DNA from: CAWUIO01 sp963922455
GTDB taxonomy: Bacteria; Bacteroidota; Bacteroidia; Cytophagales; Microscillaceae
Assembly (NCBI GenBank): GCA_963922455.1
Contig: CAWUIO010000029.1
Coordinates: forward strand, 1 to 58,201
Direction of reading: 5' to 3'
DNA: 58,201 bases
In this document: positions 8,506 to 17,606 of the stretch, one piece after another
How the letters are laid out: each line of letters starts with the position of its first letter
Position numbering within the stretch: position 1 is the first letter of the stretch
Notes under the pieces: generated by a model
Database searches by the model: none
The model's input: the letters and a program-made list of their open reading frames with translations, nothing else
Told to the model about the DNA's origin: nothing
Translations under genes and position numbers: made by a program

Positions 8506-10553
8506 ATTGACTCTTTGATAATTTTTAAAACGGTACGGCGGTTCAGGCTTCGGCCATACGCTGTACCGTTATCGGCTACGGGTTCACTTTCTCCAAAACC
8601 TTTATAACTTAGCCGGTCTTCGTCAATGCCATCTTCAATTAGGTAATCGTACACTGCCTTGGCCCTGTTTTCAGACAAAATCTGGTTTCTCTCATCGGTA
8701 CCAATACTATCGGTGTGGCCTTGTAACTCCACCTGAATGCTACTATTGCTTTCCAAAAATGTGCTTAGGTTCTCTAAGGACGGGAGAGATTCTTTTTTTA
8801 AGCGTGCACTATTGTAATCAAAGAGTGCTTTAAAATCTATGGTAGCATCTTGCTTAATGCGTCTGAGGTATATATTCAAGACTTTCTCTTGATTTACGAC
8901 CCCGTCAGGAATTTCAAAGTGTTCGGTGTGGTAGAGATACCCTTCTTTTTGAACAAACAAAATATACCGACGGCCAGTCTGCATGGTAGTAACATAGGCC
9001 CCATTGGGCGGTTTCTGATCAATGTCTGATACCACTTGGTTAAGGTCGGGGTCTACCAGAGACATTTTAGCGCTAATCAGCTCGTCGGTTAACTCATCTT
9101 TTACCACCCCCCTCAGGATGACAACGGCCCGGGTAGTTTTTTCGGTAGCTAATGGATAGAGGTCAACGCTAACCGTCTTAATAGAAAGCTGGAAGTCAAT
9201 AAGCTCAACATCCTTATAGTCAGGCATTTTTACCTGATAAACATCTTTTCCACCAAGGCCATCATCTTGAGCCGAGGCATAATATCCCGTCTTATAATCG
9301 GCCGATAGTACAAAGTAAAGGTCATCTTGGGGGGTATTGATGGGGTAGCCAAGGTTTTCTGGGATACTCCAGGAACCGTCAATAAATTCACTGTAAAAGA
9401 TATCGTGCCCTCCAATGCCTTCGTGTCCTTGTGAACTAAAATACAAGGTACGACGATCAAAATGAATAAAAGGAGAATCATCATCGTATTCAGTATTGAT
9501 GGTATCCCCTAAATTGATAGGGTCACTCCAGTTACCATTCTCATCTTTTTCAATTTTATAGATATCTAAACCACCTTTCCCTCCCGGACGGTCGCTTGAA
9601 AAATAAATAGTATTGCCATCATCGGTAATAGACATGGAGGGCTCGTGGTATTTGGTATTGATCCCCCCCTCAACCGGGCGAGGGCGCGACCAATTATTTT
9701 TAGAAGTACGGTCCGATTCATAAATGTCACCCCCATTTTCATCTTTGTATATAAAGAGTTTAGTTCCATCTGGTGACAAGGCAATGGAGGCTTCATTATA
9801 TTTGGAGTTGATAACCCTCCCGATCTTTTTATTCTTCTCCCATTCTTTCTTTTTATTATGCGTACTGATGTAGATGTCCTCATAATATTGATTATCCTCA
9901 GGCGACCTGCCTCCTCCGGTAGTATTTTCTTTACGGGAAGTAAAAATAAGAACAGATTCGTCGGCTGAGATTACCGGAGCATAATCATTATATTCAGAAT
10001 TGATAGCATCGCCTAGATTAATTACCGATGCATTGGTAGGGTCGGTTAAAAACTTAATACCAAATTGCGCTTCCTTAATTCTTTGATCAATTAATTGGAT
10101 AAAGTCCCTAACTTGTATAACATCATTTACAATACGCACATTCCCACTTTCTTTAACATATTGACTTCGGCTCTTACGATAAAAATAAATAGCCGTATCC
10201 ATTTGGTTATCGTGCTTATAAGATTCGGCCGTAAAAAAATCTAGTAAGGGGTCGTACTTGGGGTCTATACTACGGATGCGAAGGATATGAAAAAGAGCTT
10301 GCCTTTCATTGAGTGATTTTAAATAACTTAGGGCCAGTTTGTAATTGGCTTCCAGGTGATTACTGTCCAATACCAGGACTTGCTTGTAATAGGGGATTGC
10401 ATTGAGGTATTCACGAACTCTAAAAAACTCATTCGCTTTACGAATTAGCTTCTTAGGGTCTTCCTCAGGGGCAGTTTGAAGATTTTTCTGCGCCATGAGC
10501 GGGCTGGCAAGGAGTAACCAGGCACTAAATACCACAAAAATGTACTCTCTCAT
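8502..10553 (-). CDS. OmpA-family protein with PorE-like TPR/propeller/CRD/OmpA architecture
   Basis: A 683-residue protein with a signal peptide cleaved near residue 22 (Ala-Gln) and no lipobox Cys. Domains in order are TPR units (about 28-140), PD40/WD40-like propeller blades (about 175-430, with repeated PSMSITDDGNTIYFSS-type blades), a carboxypeptidase-regulatory-like domain (about 470-555), and an OmpA C-terminal peptidoglycan-binding domain (about 570-683, GHTDSIGTDERNQILSENRA). This is the order of PorE of the type IX secretion system, which ties the secretion apparatus to the cell wall. Many Bacteroidota carry paralogues of this layout, so a T9SS role is an inference. Characterised PorE is a lipoprotein; this one appears not to be. 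Confidence 0.85.
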   Translation of the reverse strand: MREYIFVVFSAWLLLASPLMAQKNLQTAPEEDPKKLIRKANEFFRVREYLNAIPYYKQVLVLDSNHLEANYKLALSYLKSLNERQALFHILRIRSIDPKYDPLLDFFTAESYKHDNQMDTAIYFYRKSRSQYVKESGNVRIVNDVIQVRDFIQLIDQRIKEAQFGIKFLTDPTNASVINLGDAINSEYNDYAPVISADESVLIFTSRKENTTGGGRSPEDNQYYEDIYISTHNKKKEWEKNKKIGRVINSKYNEASIALSPDGTKLFIYKDENGGDIYESDRTSKNNWSRPRPVEGGINTKYHEPSMSITDDGNTIYFSSDRPGGKGGLDIYKIEKDENGNWSDPINLGDTINTEYDDDSPFIHFDRRTLYFSSQGHEGIGGHDIFYSEFIDGSWSIPENLGYPINTPQDDLYFVLSADYKTGYYASAQDDGLGGKDVYQVKMPDYKDVELIDFQLSIKTVSVDLYPLATEKTTRAVVILRGVVKDELTDELISAKMSLVDPDLNQVVSDIDQKPPNGAYVTTMQTGRRYILFVQKEGYLYHTEHFEIPDGVVNQEKVLNIYLRRIKQDATIDFKALFDYNSARLKKESLPSLENLSTFLESNSSIQVELQGHTDSIGTDERNQILSENRAKAVYDYLIEDGIDEDRLSYKGFGESEPVADNGTAYGRSLNRRTVLKIIKESI

Positions 10554-10707
10554 TGAATGTTCTCTCAGTCAATAAGCCTTTTGAGATCAATTCGGTTGGA
10601 ATGAACCATCCTGTTTCCTGGCTTTTACTGTTAATAACTGGTTTATGTGGAATATGCCACTTGTCCAATTAAATATAAAACAAGCTCAGTTTAAATACTC
10701 AAAAGCT

Positions 10708-11775
10708 ATGCCTATTGATATAAATTACTTAAAACAGCATCAACTTATACTCCTAGAAGCGATAAGCGGGAGTCGGGCTCAGGGCTTAAACACGCCTGAA
10801 TCGGATACCGACATTCGTGGTGTGTACATTGCCCCACGCGCTTATTTTTATGGCTTAAACTCTACGGATCAAGTACATAATTCAAGCCAAGACCTTGTGT
10901 ACTATGAAATAGGCAAATTTGTCGATCTTTTATCAAAAAATAATCCAAATATACTAGAATTATTTTACAGTCAAGCCCCGAATATTTTGTTACGCTCCCC
11001 TTTAATGAAACTTTTGGAAGGAAAACAAATTCTCTCCAAACTTTGTAAGCAAACATTTGCCGGATATGCCCGGGGACAGTTAAAAAAAGCCGATAGGCTC
11101 CACCGAAAAGTATATCAAGCCATGCCTCGCCAACGTAAGGGTATTCTCGATTTTTGCTACGTAAGTTATCAAGGCCAGAGTGTTCAGTTGCATAGATGGT
11201 TAGAAAAAATGCGCTTTGAGGCCAGAAAGTGTGGTTTGTCCCGTATTCCTCACATGCCCGGACTTTACGCTATTTATTATGACTCGGGTGATACCTTGGG
11301 ATTTAATGGGATTATTCGGGATCCCGAAAACCAAGACCTAGTCTTAAGCCCCATCCCCAAGGGCTTTCCCTGCAAAGCTTTTTTATATTGTAACTTCCCC
11401 GCCTATGAACAACATGGCAAAAGACACCGGGAGTATTGGTCTTGGATTGAGTCCCGAAATGAAGCGCGTTACCAAAAAATGCGGGCTGAAGGAGGAGATT
11501 ACGACGCGAAGCATATGATGCACGTTTTTCGCCTTTTGCAAATGGCCTCCGAAATTGCCAAAGAAGGCCAATTACGTGTATTAAGGCCAAATCGGGAAGA
11601 ACTACTATCCATCCGAAATGGAAAAATCCCTTATACAGACTTAATACAATTAGCCGAAGAGCAATTGCTCCAAGTTGAGGAAGCATTTGAAAAATCCTCC
11701 TTACCCGAAAAACCCGATGTAGAAAGCCTAAACCAAGCTTTGATCCAGATCCGAGAAAGTTTTTACAAGAAATAA
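10708..11775 (+). CDS. RlaP-type predicted nucleotidyltransferase
   Basis: A 355-residue protein. The Pol-beta superfamily signature GSRAQGL followed by SDTDIRGVY near residues 22-42 gives the GS motif and the two catalytic Asp residues. The long helical remainder with KKADRLHRKVYQAM and HMMHVFRLLQMA matches PF10127 (RlaP, RNA-ligase-associated nucleotidyltransferase). RlaP-like proteins are predicted to act in RNA repair, but their substrate is not proven. I chose the ATG at 10708; an in-frame ATG at 10645 would add 21 residues that look unrelated to the fold. No RNA ligase is adjacent, but rtcB is in the same window 25 kb away. Confidence 0.8.
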   Translation: MPIDINYLKQHQLILLEAISGSRAQGLNTPESDTDIRGVYIAPRAYFYGLNSTDQVHNSSQDLVYYEIGKFVDLLSKNNPNILELFYSQAPNILLRSPLMKLLEGKQILSKLCKQTFAGYARGQLKKADRLHRKVYQAMPRQRKGILDFCYVSYQGQSVQLHRWLEKMRFEARKCGLSRIPHMPGLYAIYYDSGDTLGFNGIIRDPENQDLVLSPIPKGFPCKAFLYCNFPAYEQHGKRHREYWSWIESRNEARYQKMRAEGGDYDAKHMMHVFRLLQMASEIAKEGQLRVLRPNREELLSIRNGKIPYTDLIQLAEEQLLQVEEAFEKSSLPEKPDVESLNQALIQIRESFYKK

Positions 11776-11957
11776 AAGTATGCGCTCATTTTATTACCTC
11801 TGTACCATTATGGGATAGTTTGTTTAATTTTGGGAATGTGAACAATAGCTAATAGAATCAATCAAGTACTAAATTCGTTCAGTAGCTGACATTAAATTTC
11901 TTAAATACTCCTTATTTTGCGGTTGCTTTGGTTCAGCTTGTTTAAATTATCTACCCC

Positions 11958-12581
11958 GTGATATATTTTCTTCATTTCCTAATCGGACTCGTGAGTAGTT
12001 ATATTGGTACAATTCCCGTTGGCCCCATTAATTTAAGTGTGGTAAACACAACCATTCGAAGAGATCTGGAAGCGGCCAAGAGACTTTCTATTGCTGCCGC
12101 CTTTGTGGAGATTTTACAAGCCTTTATTGCCTTGCACTGTGGTATGTTGGTAACCGATTTAATTTCCTCTGTACCGGCCCTAAGCCTTGTTATTGCAATC
12201 GTCTTATTGGTTTTTGGTATCTTTTTATGGTTTAAAAAACCCCCGCAATTAGATCAAAATGCGCCGCAAATCCCCAAAAGCAAGCGCTCCGATTATTATC
12301 GTGGACTCGTCGTAAGCCTATTAAACCCCCAGGCCATTCCCTTTTGGATCTTTGTTTTTGCCTATGTTCATACCATGAATTGGCTTCAGTATCAATTTTT
12401 GGCGGTTACCCTCTTACTTTTGGGGATTACCCTGGGTAAGTACTTAGCTTTGCTAAGCTATGCCCACCTCAGTGCTTTAATGGCCAAGCGCTCCGATGCC
12501 ATCGGCACTTATCTCAATAAGGTTATCGGAGGCCTCTTATTTGTTATCGGTACGGTCCAAATCATTCGCTACTTGCAATAA
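11958..12581 (+). CDS. LysE-family exporter
   Basis: A 207-residue membrane protein with about six spans. The N-terminal SYIGTIPVGPINLSVV and the following RRDLEAAKRLSIAAAFVE stretch are typical of the LysE/RhtB amino-acid exporter superfamily. The gene begins with GTG at 11958, since no ATG lies close upstream of the first span. Its stop is followed immediately by the ATG of the ATP-grasp gene, so the two are almost certainly cotranscribed. The exported compound is not predictable from sequence, but the coupling hints that it is a small amide or dipeptide-like product or precursor of the ligase. Confidence 0.85.
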   Translation: MIYFLHFLIGLVSSYIGTIPVGPINLSVVNTTIRRDLEAAKRLSIAAAFVEILQAFIALHCGMLVTDLISSVPALSLVIAIVLLVFGIFLWFKKPPQLDQNAPQIPKSKRSDYYRGLVVSLLNPQAIPFWIFVFAYVHTMNWLQYQFLAVTLLLLGITLGKYLALLSYAHLSALMAKRSDAIGTYLNKVIGGLLFVIGTVQIIRYLQ

Positions 12582-13469
12582 ATGAAATCCAATAAGCCCC
12601 ATGTAGCTCTGGTTACCTGCAATACGCTTCCCAATCTTACAGCAAGTGAGCAAGAACTTCTCCCTCTTTTAGATCAACAAGGTCTTATTGCCGAGGCTTG
12701 TGTATGGGATGACCCCAACGTAGCATGGGAAAACTACCAAGCATGGATAATCCGTTCCGTTTGGGATTATTATCTCAAGCCCGAACAATTTAAGGGATGG
12801 ATGCATGGCCTTGCCCAAGAAATTGGGGAGCGTTTTTGGAACCCTTACCCCATTCTCCAGCAAAATTCGGATAAACAATACCTCCAAGAACTTCATAAAG
12901 CCGGCTTACCTACTGTACCTACGCTGTTTTTAGATCACATCAGCCAAATCCCAACAGCCTTGCAAAAATTGGAAGGAGAGCGCTTTATCTTAAAACCTAG
13001 CGTTTCGGCTTCGGCGCATCATACCTATCAGTTTGACCGAAAATCTGGAGAAGCTGGCATAATTCCGGGGCTAAGCACTTGGCCTTCCCAGAAAGTCCCT
13101 ATGCTCCAACCCTTCATCAAAGAAGTGGCCGAACAAGGGGAATGGTCTTGTATCTTTTTAAATGGTCACTATTCGCATAGTGTATTGAAAACGCCCGCTT
13201 CGGGAGATTTTAGAGTCCAAGAAGAATACGGGGGCCAAACCACGGCTCAAGATGCCGACCCTCAGCTAATTAAGCAAGCCCAGGCTTATGTAGATTTTTA
13301 TGCTCCCCATTTACTCTACGCTCGAGTGGATGGGGTCATGATTCGAGATACTTTTCATTTGATGGAGCTGGAACTGATTGAGCCTGAGTTATTCTTGCAC
13401 AAGTCTCCTGGGGCACATCAAAGGTTTGCCGAGGCTATTGCCCAGCGAGTTTTGCCCAGCCCTATTTAG
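12582..13469 (+). CDS. ATP-grasp ligase, glutathione-synthetase/DcsG-like
   Basis: A 295-residue soluble protein. It has the layout of prokaryotic glutathione-synthetase-like ATP-grasp proteins: an N-terminal preATP-grasp domain with IRSVWDYY near residue 65, the GERFILKPSVSASAHHTY ATP-binding strands near 132-150, and the C-terminal ARVDGVM...LMELELIEPELFL metal-binding block near 247-270. Such enzymes join a carboxylate to an amine or thiol using ATP; DcsG of D-cycloserine synthesis is one relative. The start codon abuts the LysE stop without a gap. The gene ends convergently with the 141-residue membrane protein, sharing TTAG at 13466-13469. Confidence 0.8.
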   Translation: MKSNKPHVALVTCNTLPNLTASEQELLPLLDQQGLIAEACVWDDPNVAWENYQAWIIRSVWDYYLKPEQFKGWMHGLAQEIGERFWNPYPILQQNSDKQYLQELHKAGLPTVPTLFLDHISQIPTALQKLEGERFILKPSVSASAHHTYQFDRKSGEAGIIPGLSTWPSQKVPMLQPFIKEVAEQGEWSCIFLNGHYSHSVLKTPASGDFRVQEEYGGQTTAQDADPQLIKQAQAYVDFYAPHLLYARVDGVMIRDTFHLMELELIEPELFLHKSPGAHQRFAEAIAQRVLPSPI

Positions 13470-13891
13470 CCCTTTCTTCTATATACCGCCCGTACATACA
13501 AAATCATACTAGCCATCAAGAAAAAAGCCATCGTAAACCGGAAATATGCTTTACGGTAGGATAAGCCCTGTTCCCTAAGCCGGGCCAGATGCGGAGCCGA
13601 AGCCACATACACAATGGCCATCTCTTGACCCACTTCATAGCTTTGGAAAGTCACCTCATCTACCTTTTCTTCGGTTCTTTGCTGAGCCCCAGGACTAAAG
13701 TAGTAGAGGTAATAATCTATCTGTCCCCCCTTATTTTTGCGAAACTCCTTAGCATCCAGGGCTACGGTGGCAACTTTTCCTTCCTTCTCTAAGGCCTGGG
13801 TTATGGTATAATGACTATACGCCGAAGACACCAAAAAATACGTCAAAAAAGCCAAGGCCAAGAGCACCAAGTAAAACAGGGATCGGTTCAT
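13466..13891 (-). CDS. Two-span membrane protein, DUF3592-like
   Basis: A 141-residue protein with one span at about 5-24 and a second at about 115-133. Between them is a small beta-rich domain (EGKVATVALDAKEFRKNKGGQIDYYLYYF...YEVGQEMAIVYV) that resembles DUF3592 proteins in layout. No function is known for these. The loop most likely faces the periplasm. The gene overlaps the end of the ATP-grasp gene by 4 bp in convergent orientation, and dispersed repeat copy 3 lies 42 bp upstream of its start. Confidence 0.65.
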   Translation of the reverse strand: MNRSLFYLVLLALAFLTYFLVSSAYSHYTITQALEKEGKVATVALDAKEFRKNKGGQIDYYLYYFSPGAQQRTEEKVDEVTFQSYEVGQEMAIVYVASAPHLARLREQGLSYRKAYFRFTMAFFLMASMILYVRAVYRRKG

Positions 13892-13933
13892 AGCATGAAA
13901 TTTTGTGCTCCCAATTTAGTTAGAAATTAATAA

Positions 13934-14063
13934 GGGGCTTCCCCGCGCCAGAAAGAATTGATTCAATTAGACTACTGTGCCAGCGCGGGTCGGGCTTTCG
14001 CTACTCGCTGCTTTTCCCCGCCAGGCCTACACGAGCTCAGACATGCCGCTCTATCCCTAAGCC
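13934..14063 (-). repeat. Dispersed 130-bp structured repeat, copy 3
   Basis: Reverse orientation, GGGGCTTCCCCGCGC at the left and CCCTAAGCC at the right. Forward-sense second stem CCCGCGC/GCGCGGG, GA/G subtype. Here the CCCC end faces the start codon of the minus-strand gene at 13891 (42 bp), not a stop codon. Confidence 0.9.
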
Positions 14064-14267
14064 AATTTTAAGCCTAGCATAGCGAAGAAGAGTGACAAAA
14101 AATAGGAAAAAGGAAGCAGGGGCCCAGTACAAAAAGCTGCTTTCTATGCTCCAAGCTTGGGAGGGGTTTACTAAATGAGCGGGGTATTGGGAAGGATAGG
14201 GCAAGAATGAGGAAGAAAGAGATAAAATGCTTCTGTAAATATCTCTACAGATAAAATCAAGGGGGGG

Positions 14268-14603
14268 CTACAAAAGGGATCTTTTTAGTAATTCGCATAG
14301 GGCCTCAAACCCCAAAAAAAAACCCAAGACCATCTGCCGGGGGAACTCGTGCAAGATGCGGGCTAATTTCATCAATTCATTGCCACCCTCGCTGCTAACT
14401 TCCAAGGGAACAAACTGGCCCCAGACATAATAATGACTATCATAAACCCAGTTAGCAATATACCTAGGGTCTATCCAGGCAAGGTCGGCACCGAGAAGCC
14501 ACAATTCATATACGGCTAGCATTATCATAAGGGCTTGGAAAGTATTTTGTGCCGTTTTAAAATAATTTTGCGCTAGATTTCCTGAGGATTGCATCAATTT
14601 CAT
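14268..14603 (-). CDS. Hypothetical 111-residue membrane-associated protein
   Basis: An open frame of 111 residues with a hydrophobic helix at about 25-42 (MLAVYELWLLGADLAW) and a second amphipathic helix near the C-terminus (VLGFFLGFEALCELL). I recognise no family. The gene is isolated between dispersed repeats 3 and 4, which point at each other, and has no neighbour on its strand within 250 bp. It could be a lineage-specific gene or, less likely, a spurious frame. The aromatic-rich composition favours a real protein. Confidence 0.45.
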   Translation of the reverse strand: MKLMQSSGNLAQNYFKTAQNTFQALMIMLAVYELWLLGADLAWIDPRYIANWVYDSHYYVWGQFVPLEVSSEGGNELMKLARILHEFPRQMVLGFFLGFEALCELLKRSLL

Positions 14604-14854
14604 CGTAATTCATTTAATTTTTTGTTTCTTGGATACTGTCGGCGTGTTCCTTTTTCCGACATTACAAATTTCAGCCATGTACCCGGCCTTTTTTTCCAGG
14701 TATTTTAGGAAATTTTCCTCCTCAAATCCGACTAGTTGACCTTGTAAGTAAAGTACTAGGAGAGCTCCTAGCGTGGGCCTAGACGAGGCTGGGCTAAGTA
14801 ACAGTCGAGAGTAAAGTAGTTAAGTAATTGATTATCAGGTGGTAAGTTTTTTTC

Positions 14855-14985
14855 GGCTTAGGGATAGAGCGGCCTGTTTGAGCCCGCCGCTGGTAGGTGG
14901 GTGGGCCGGCGAGTAGCGAAAGCCCGGCCCGCGCTGGCAATGGGTGCCCAGTCTGCCGTGATTATTCTTAGCGCGGGCAAGCCCC
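14855..14985 (+). repeat. Dispersed 130-bp structured repeat, copy 4
   Basis: Forward orientation. First stem is of the CCCGCCGCTGG...CCGGCG type. Second stem GCCCGCGC/GCGCGGGC is of the GG/C subtype, followed by AAGCCCC. Its CCCC end is 9 bp from the stop codon of the adenylate cyclase gene, so it lies in that gene's 3-prime region. Confidence 0.92.
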
Positions 14986-14994
14986 CAACCGGGC

Positions 14995-17445
14995 TTAGCC
15001 CAAGGCTTTTTGCACGAAGTACATATCTACATCTCCTTTGTTTTTGGCGGGGATTTTACCCCGGTACACGCACTCAAAATGATCTTTGACCAACTCGTAG
15101 GTAAAACCGGAGATGTTTACCTTGCCTACTTCGCCGCTTGATTCCATCCGGCTGGCCACGTTGACGGTATCGCCCCAGATGTCGTAGGCAAACTTGATTT
15201 TTCCAATCACCCCCGCCACAATAGGGCCCGAATTTATTCCCAGTCGGATTTCCCAAGTAGGCTCCCCTCGGGCAATTTTTTCTTCACGGAGGCGGTTCAT
15301 AAAGTCTTGGATCTCCAAACCGGCCCGCACCGCATCGTGGGGATTGCTTTGATTGGCCACTGGAATCCCCCCGGCGCACATATAGGCATCTCCGATGGTT
15401 TTGATTTTCTCGAGGCCATGCCGGGCAATGATTTCATCAAAAGACTGGAAGCAATAGTCAAGCTCCTTGACCACGTCTTCGGGGCGCAATAGGGAGGCAA
15501 TATTGGTAAAGCCCTTAAAGTCGGTAAAAAGCACCGAAACCATTTCGTAGGATTTGGGCGTGGCAATGCCCTTTTCTTTGAGCTCCAGGGCGGTTTCTCG
15601 GGGAAGGATGTTGAGGAGGAGTTCATCCGATTTGCGTTGCTCGATCTCAATGGCATCCCGTTGGGCGGCAATTTCTTCTTTTTGCAGGTTGATCTCCTCG
15701 TTGAGCTCGATGAGGTCATCTCTTTGTTTGGAGATTTCGTTTTTCTGCTCCTCGAGTTGGTCATTCTGCTCTTGGATTTGTTTGTTTTGCGCTTGAAGCT
15801 TTAAGTTTTTCTGGCGGTTTTTATAGAAAAAGAACAGAATAAAAATGGTAATGAGCAGGAGGAAGCCAATGACAGCGGAGTAAATGAAAACCCGGCGTTC
15901 GTTTTCTCTCCTTACCCGCTCTTCATCGGCGAGCAGGTTGGCGTTGAGCGCATCTTTTTCGGCGTTTTGGCGAGCCAGTTCGGCATTTTCTTTGGCCAAT
16001 TCGGCTTGTTTGGCATTTTCTTCGGCGTTTACCTTGGCCAAGCTATCACTTCGGGCCTTTTCGGCCAGGGTTTTGGAGCGCTCTTCGGCTAGCTGTCGCT
16101 CACGCTCTGCGTTTAGGGCCCGGGTTCGGGCAAGCTCTCTTTCCCTTTCCAGTTGTTCGGCCCGCACTAAGACGAGTTGTCGTTCTTGTTCGGCCCGTTT
16201 GGCCCGTTCTTCGGCCAGGGTTTTTTCCCTTTGGAGCCTTTCGGCCCGTTCTTGGGCGAGTTCATCTTGGAGAAAGGAAGACTCAATTCTACTTTCTAGT
16301 TCCTCAATGGTGCTGCGGCGGCGTACCAGCCGGAGTTCGGCTTGATTGGTTTCTTCTTCCAATTGCCGATCGAGTTCGTCGGCTAGGTCCCGGTTGTAAT
16401 CGTAGCGGGCAAAGTCGCCTTCGGCCCGGTAAATATCGGCCAGGATGCGGTAGCTATCCCGCAAGACTTCAATATCATTTACTTTTCGGGCTTCTTCAAT
16501 GGCTTCATTGGCCCGGGTTTTCGCTACTTCGTAATTGCTTTCTAGATAGTGATTGGCCGCCAAGCGGTTTAAGGCATCACCTACTGGGCCAGGGTCGGCA
16601 ATTTGCTGGCGGAGCTTGAGGGCCCGTTCGTAATAGCTTTGGGCATCCGAAAAGCGTCTCTGATTGGTATAGACTACCCCAATATTGGTGAAAATGGTGG
16701 CTTTTTTTTCGGGATCTTTTACCCGGGCCAAGAGTCCGGTACTTTTATCTATGGCTTCCTTAAAGTATTTGAGCGATTCGGAAGGCTTGTCCATTTCCCT
16801 GCTCAAATAGCCTAAATTATTAAGAGCAATGATTTCCCCCTCTTCATTATTGATGGATCTCTGTAATTCTAAGTTTTGCCGACTGTACTCGAGGGCCCGA
16901 GGGATTTGCTGGTTCAACTCACTTAAAACCGCTAGGCGGTTGAGGGTTTCTGTTTTAGCTTGAGAATCTTTTTCAAGCGTAAGCACTTGTTCGTATAATT
17001 TGAGGGCTTTGTTTACATTGGAGGTGTCCTTGGTTTGATAGTAAGACCAAGCTGCGTGTTGGAGGCTGTTGATCATACCCAATGTGTCACCCAAGCGGGC
17101 TTTGTACGGGATAGCCTCTTGAAAATACTCAACAGATTTGGTATAGCCCTTCCAGTCTTGGTACAGAAAGCCGATCTCATCGTTTACCAGGGCCATCTGG
17201 TCATCGGGCGCTCCGTTTCTTTCTAAGATTCGACGGGTTTGGAGATAATATTTTGCTGCATCCGCGTAACTTCTTTGGTCTCGGCTCAGTTTGCCAAGTT
17301 GTAATAAGACCAAAACTTGTTCTTTAGGGTTGCTAAGGGTAGCCAGACTGTCTTCCAATTTCTGTATATCTTGCGACTTCCCGGTGAAAGGAAACACGAG
17401 AAATAGGACTAAAATCAAAGCTGATATGAGGATCGATCGCATCAC
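14995..17445 (-). CDS. TPR-containing class III adenylate cyclase
   Basis: An 816-residue protein: signal peptide or anchor (1-24), about six TPR units (about 40-345), a long Glu/Arg-rich coiled coil (about 355-510), one membrane span (about 515-535), a second coiled coil (about 540-610) and a class III cyclase domain (about 625-810). Metal ligands D642 and D686, adenine-specifying K682 and D759, and transition-state N762 and R766 are all present, so it should make cAMP. The TPR part is periplasmic if the first segment is cleaved, which suggests a sensor that controls the cytoplasmic cyclase. It has a long 5-prime gap and is divergent from the TonB receptor gene. Repeat copy 4 follows the stop. 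Confidence 0.88.
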   Translation of the reverse strand: MMRSILISALILVLFLVFPFTGKSQDIQKLEDSLATLSNPKEQVLVLLQLGKLSRDQRSYADAAKYYLQTRRILERNGAPDDQMALVNDEIGFLYQDWKGYTKSVEYFQEAIPYKARLGDTLGMINSLQHAAWSYYQTKDTSNVNKALKLYEQVLTLEKDSQAKTETLNRLAVLSELNQQIPRALEYSRQNLELQRSINNEEGEIIALNNLGYLSREMDKPSESLKYFKEAIDKSTGLLARVKDPEKKATIFTNIGVVYTNQRRFSDAQSYYERALKLRQQIADPGPVGDALNRLAANHYLESNYEVAKTRANEAIEEARKVNDIEVLRDSYRILADIYRAEGDFARYDYNRDLADELDRQLEEETNQAELRLVRRRSTIEELESRIESSFLQDELAQERAERLQREKTLAEERAKRAEQERQLVLVRAEQLERERELARTRALNAERERQLAEERSKTLAEKARSDSLAKVNAEENAKQAELAKENAELARQNAEKDALNANLLADEERVRRENERRVFIYSAVIGFLLLITIFILFFFYKNRQKNLKLQAQNKQIQEQNDQLEEQKNEISKQRDDLIELNEEINLQKEEIAAQRDAIEIEQRKSDELLLNILPRETALELKEKGIATPKSYEMVSVLFTDFKGFTNIASLLRPEDVVKELDYCFQSFDEIIARHGLEKIKTIGDAYMCAGGIPVANQSNPHDAVRAGLEIQDFMNRLREEKIARGEPTWEIRLGINSGPIVAGVIGKIKFAYDIWGDTVNVASRMESSGEVGKVNISGFTYELVKDHFECVYRGKIPAKNKGDVDMYFVQKALG

Positions 17446-17606
17446 AAAAAAAGAATTACCTATTTGTATAGAACCCGGCTGTGTTCATTAAGCATACGAA
17501 AAAGTAGGCACTTATTTGGCTAATTTATACAGGATTTCATCATAATCCTGAATTATTGGCATATTCTACTAGCATTTTTTTAATTTGGAAATTATTTGGC
17601 AAGAAA

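Noticed and set aside
10645..10707. Longer N-terminus of the RlaP-type protein
   Set aside because: The 21 additional residues do not resemble the fold start; the ATG at 10708 is better placed before the first helix and the GSRAQGL motif.
15884..16345. 153-codon plus-strand frame rich in Ser, Ala and Arg
   Set aside because: Shadow of the coiled-coil region of the adenylate cyclase on the opposite strand; the low-complexity composition mirrors its Glu/Ala/Arg codons.
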